DNA of 17,050 nucleotides from assembly GCA_041589565.1 (NCBI GenBank), contig JBFHVL010000060.1:1-17050 (forward strand). The letters run 5' to 3'. The notes beneath the pieces are model-generated. The model had not been told where the DNA came from. It was given only the letters and a program-made list of their open reading frames with translations, and searched no databases. This stretch comes from Pleionea sp041589565 (GTDB lineage Bacteria > Pseudomonadota > Gammaproteobacteria > Enterobacterales > Kangiellaceae). The translations under genes were made by a program, and so were the position numbers. Within the stretch, counting starts at the first letter, position 1. The number at the start of each line of letters is the position of its first letter. Shown piece by piece: positions 15,911 to 17,050 of this stretch.

Positions 15911-16953
15911 GCCGCCACCTCCAGTTTCGGATTAATCACCAGACCACACATCTCCGGCCAACCGTATGACAAATTACAACACTGGATGGCCGAACTGGCA
16001 GCGCCTTTCATTAAATTATCGATGGCCGCATAAACTTGGATAAACTGCCCCTGCTTAATGACTTTCGCCAATACATGCATAAATGGCGAGCCAACCACCT
16101 GTTCCAAGGTAGGAGGGGCCTGTTGAACACGCACAGCGGAATGGGATGAAAAATACGACGTATAAATTGCGTCTAGATCAGCTTGTAAAGTGCCAGCTTT
16201 TAAAGGCGCGGTGATCGTGGCAAGAATACCGCGTTTAAAATTACCCAGATGAGGAGTAAAAACCACTGGACTTTGCAGGGTCTGTTCGATTTCTGGAGTG
16301 TGACGATGAGAGTCTACGCCATAGGCCTGCAGACTCACTTCACAGAAAGAGGTGTTTAACTTAGCAGCACGACCAGCTCCGCTAACACCACTGATTGCAT
16401 TAATAATCGGTGCGCCATCTAATAACCCCGCTTTTACCGCAGGCAATAAGCTGAGAATGGATACTGTCGGATAGCACCCTGCGACCGCAATCAGTTTCGC
16501 TCCCTGCAATGTATCCTGAGCGACTTCGGGTAAGCCATAACATGCCTTGGTCAAAAGCTCTGGGTTAGGATGGGGAAAACCATAAAAATCCTGGAAGGTT
16601 TGTGCACTTTTAAGGCGGTAGGCACCAGAAAGATCAATAACCTGTTTACCTTCGGCCAATAGGTAAGGCATCACATCAGCACTGAACTCATGAGGAGTCG
16701 CCAGGAACACGATGTTTATCTTTTGCCAATGACTTTGCGTTCTTAAATCATCCAATGAAACAAAGGTCTGTGCATCGACTGACGTCGCCGACAAAGGGTA
16801 ATATGGGAATACCTCGGTAAAAGACTGGTTTAAATTAATACTTTTGGCAGAAACGACCAAAGCTGAAAGAGTTAACTTTGGATGCTGATCGATCAGCGCT
16901 GCGAGCTGTGCACCGGAATAACCAGAAGCCCCTACAATGGCACAATTTTTCAT
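15907..16953 (-). CDS. argC: N-acetyl-gamma-glutamyl-phosphate reductase
   Basis: NADPH-dependent reduction of N-acetylglutamyl phosphate to the semialdehyde, third arginine step. From ATG 16953 the protein is 348 aa, close to the E. coli length of 334. It shows the dinucleotide-binding GASGYSG (8-14), LSGAYR (108-113), the catalytic Cys160 in VAGCYPT and His218 in HRHTPEI. The frame stays open to TTG 16992, but ATG 16953 begins exactly at the family N-terminus (MKNCAIVGASGYSG) with GGAG nine bases upstream. First gene of argCBFGH(A); its ribosome binding site lies inside a long hairpin. No ARG box is visible in the short upstream piece available. Confidence 0.97.
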   Translation of the reverse strand: MKNCAIVGASGYSGAQLAALIDQHPKLTLSALVVSAKSINLNQSFTEVFPYYPLSATSVDAQTFVSLDDLRTQSHWQKINIVFLATPHEFSADVMPYLLAEGKQVIDLSGAYRLKSAQTFQDFYGFPHPNPELLTKACYGLPEVAQDTLQGAKLIAVAGCYPTVSILSLLPAVKAGLLDGAPIINAISGVSGAGRAAKLNTSFCEVSLQAYGVDSHRHTPEIEQTLQSPVVFTPHLGNFKRGILATITAPLKAGTLQADLDAIYTSYFSSHSAVRVQQAPPTLEQVVGSPFMHVLAKVIKQGQFIQVYAAIDNLMKGAASSAIQCCNLSYGWPEMCGLVINPKLEVAA

Positions 16954-16987
16954 GGTAAAACACTCCCCCTCACGGGAGTGCTTTACC
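16954..16987 (-). promoter_or_regulatory. Hairpin directly before argC, covering its ribosome binding site
   Basis: Read on the minus strand, GGTAAAGCACTCCC pairs with GGGAGTGTTTTACC across a 6-nt loop (16968-16973): 14 pairs with one G-U wobble. The right arm ends at the base just before the argC ATG and includes the GGGAG of its Shine-Dalgarno; the left arm begins seven bases after the stop of the preceding gene. It could be a weak intrinsic terminator or attenuator (four U's follow the GC-rich core) or a structure that limits argC translation. The pairing is seen directly; the role is inferred. Confidence 0.6.
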
Positions 16988-16993
16988 CGCAAG

Positions 16994-17050
16994 TTACTGG
17001 ATCAGTTGTTCAATTTCATGCTTTAGTTGCATGGCGTCCTCATCGCTACG
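16994..17050 (-). CDS. 3' end of an unidentified gene upstream of argC
   Basis: The minus strand is open from the window edge to a TAA at 16994-16996, giving 18 codons that read RSDEDAMQLKHEIEQLIQ. The spacing of hydrophobic residues suits an amphipathic C-terminal helix, and the stop lies just before the argC leader hairpin, as expected for a gene end. Too little is present to identify it. It could be another arginine gene, a regulator or unrelated. The open frame is short enough to occur by chance, so confidence is moderate. Confidence 0.5.
   Translation of the reverse strand, partial: RSDEDAMQLKHEIEQLIQ

Noticed and set aside
16954..16992. argC extended to TTG 16992 (361 aa)
   Set aside because: The extra 13 residues would be encoded by the hairpin, have no family counterpart and leave no room for a ribosome binding site; ATG 16953 matches the conserved N-terminus.

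Overview
The window reads as a chromosomal core-metabolism region of a gammaproteobacterium, probably a marine one. Support comes from the FtsH/RlmE/YhbY block, SlmA, an E. coli-type acetylglutamate kinase, a pseudomonad-like AlgC and the argH(A) gene fusion, which is known from Vibrio, Moritella and Alteromonas relatives. Base composition looks moderate (mid-40s % GC by eye, not computed). I cannot name genus or species. I see no insertion sequence, prophage, CRISPR array, tRNA or rRNA.

Layout. 1-3381 (minus strand): rlmE, then ftsH, then the first three quarters of folP, cut by the window edge. A good sigma70-type promoter precedes ftsH and a strong intrinsic terminator separates ftsH from folP. 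3382-3541 is a divergent promoter region. 3542-4432 (plus): yhbY and a small two-CBS-domain protein. 4510-8903 (minus): coaBC, a long membrane-anchored algC, then slmA, arranged as one likely operon; dut, commonly found between coaBC and its downstream neighbour, is missing here. 8904-9253 is an intergenic region divergent to radC. 9254-9943 (plus): radC, whose stop codon interlocks with that of a convergent gene (9940-11040, minus) for an unrecognised exported, probably outer-membrane, beta-rich protein. 11155-16953 (minus): a compact arginine operon in the order argC-argB-argF-argG-argH(A). 16994-17050 (minus): the last 18 codons of an unknown gene just upstream of argC.

How the genes work together. 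The arg operon encodes most of the route from glutamate to arginine. The acetyltransferase domain fused to argininosuccinate lyase can supply N-acetylglutamate, ArgB and ArgC carry the second and third steps, and ArgF, ArgG and the lyase half of ArgH(A) turn ornithine into arginine; argD and argE/argJ must lie elsewhere. Genes are joined by 1-4 nt overlaps or a 9 nt gap, suggesting translational coupling. CoaBC (coenzyme A), FolP (folate) and AlgC (hexose-phosphate supply for envelope polysaccharides) are housekeeping anabolism; FtsH, RlmE and YhbY are protein quality control and ribosome assembly; SlmA links chromosome position to division.

No wholly new system is evident. The best leads are a 14-bp hairpin that fills the space before argC and buries its ribosome binding site, the two-transmembrane sensor-like N-terminal half of AlgC, the missing dut, a Leu-to-Gln change in the OTCase HCLP motif, A8 tracts in lysine codons of several genes, and the unidentified envelope protein beside radC. 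Several genes appear to use TTG or GTG starts.
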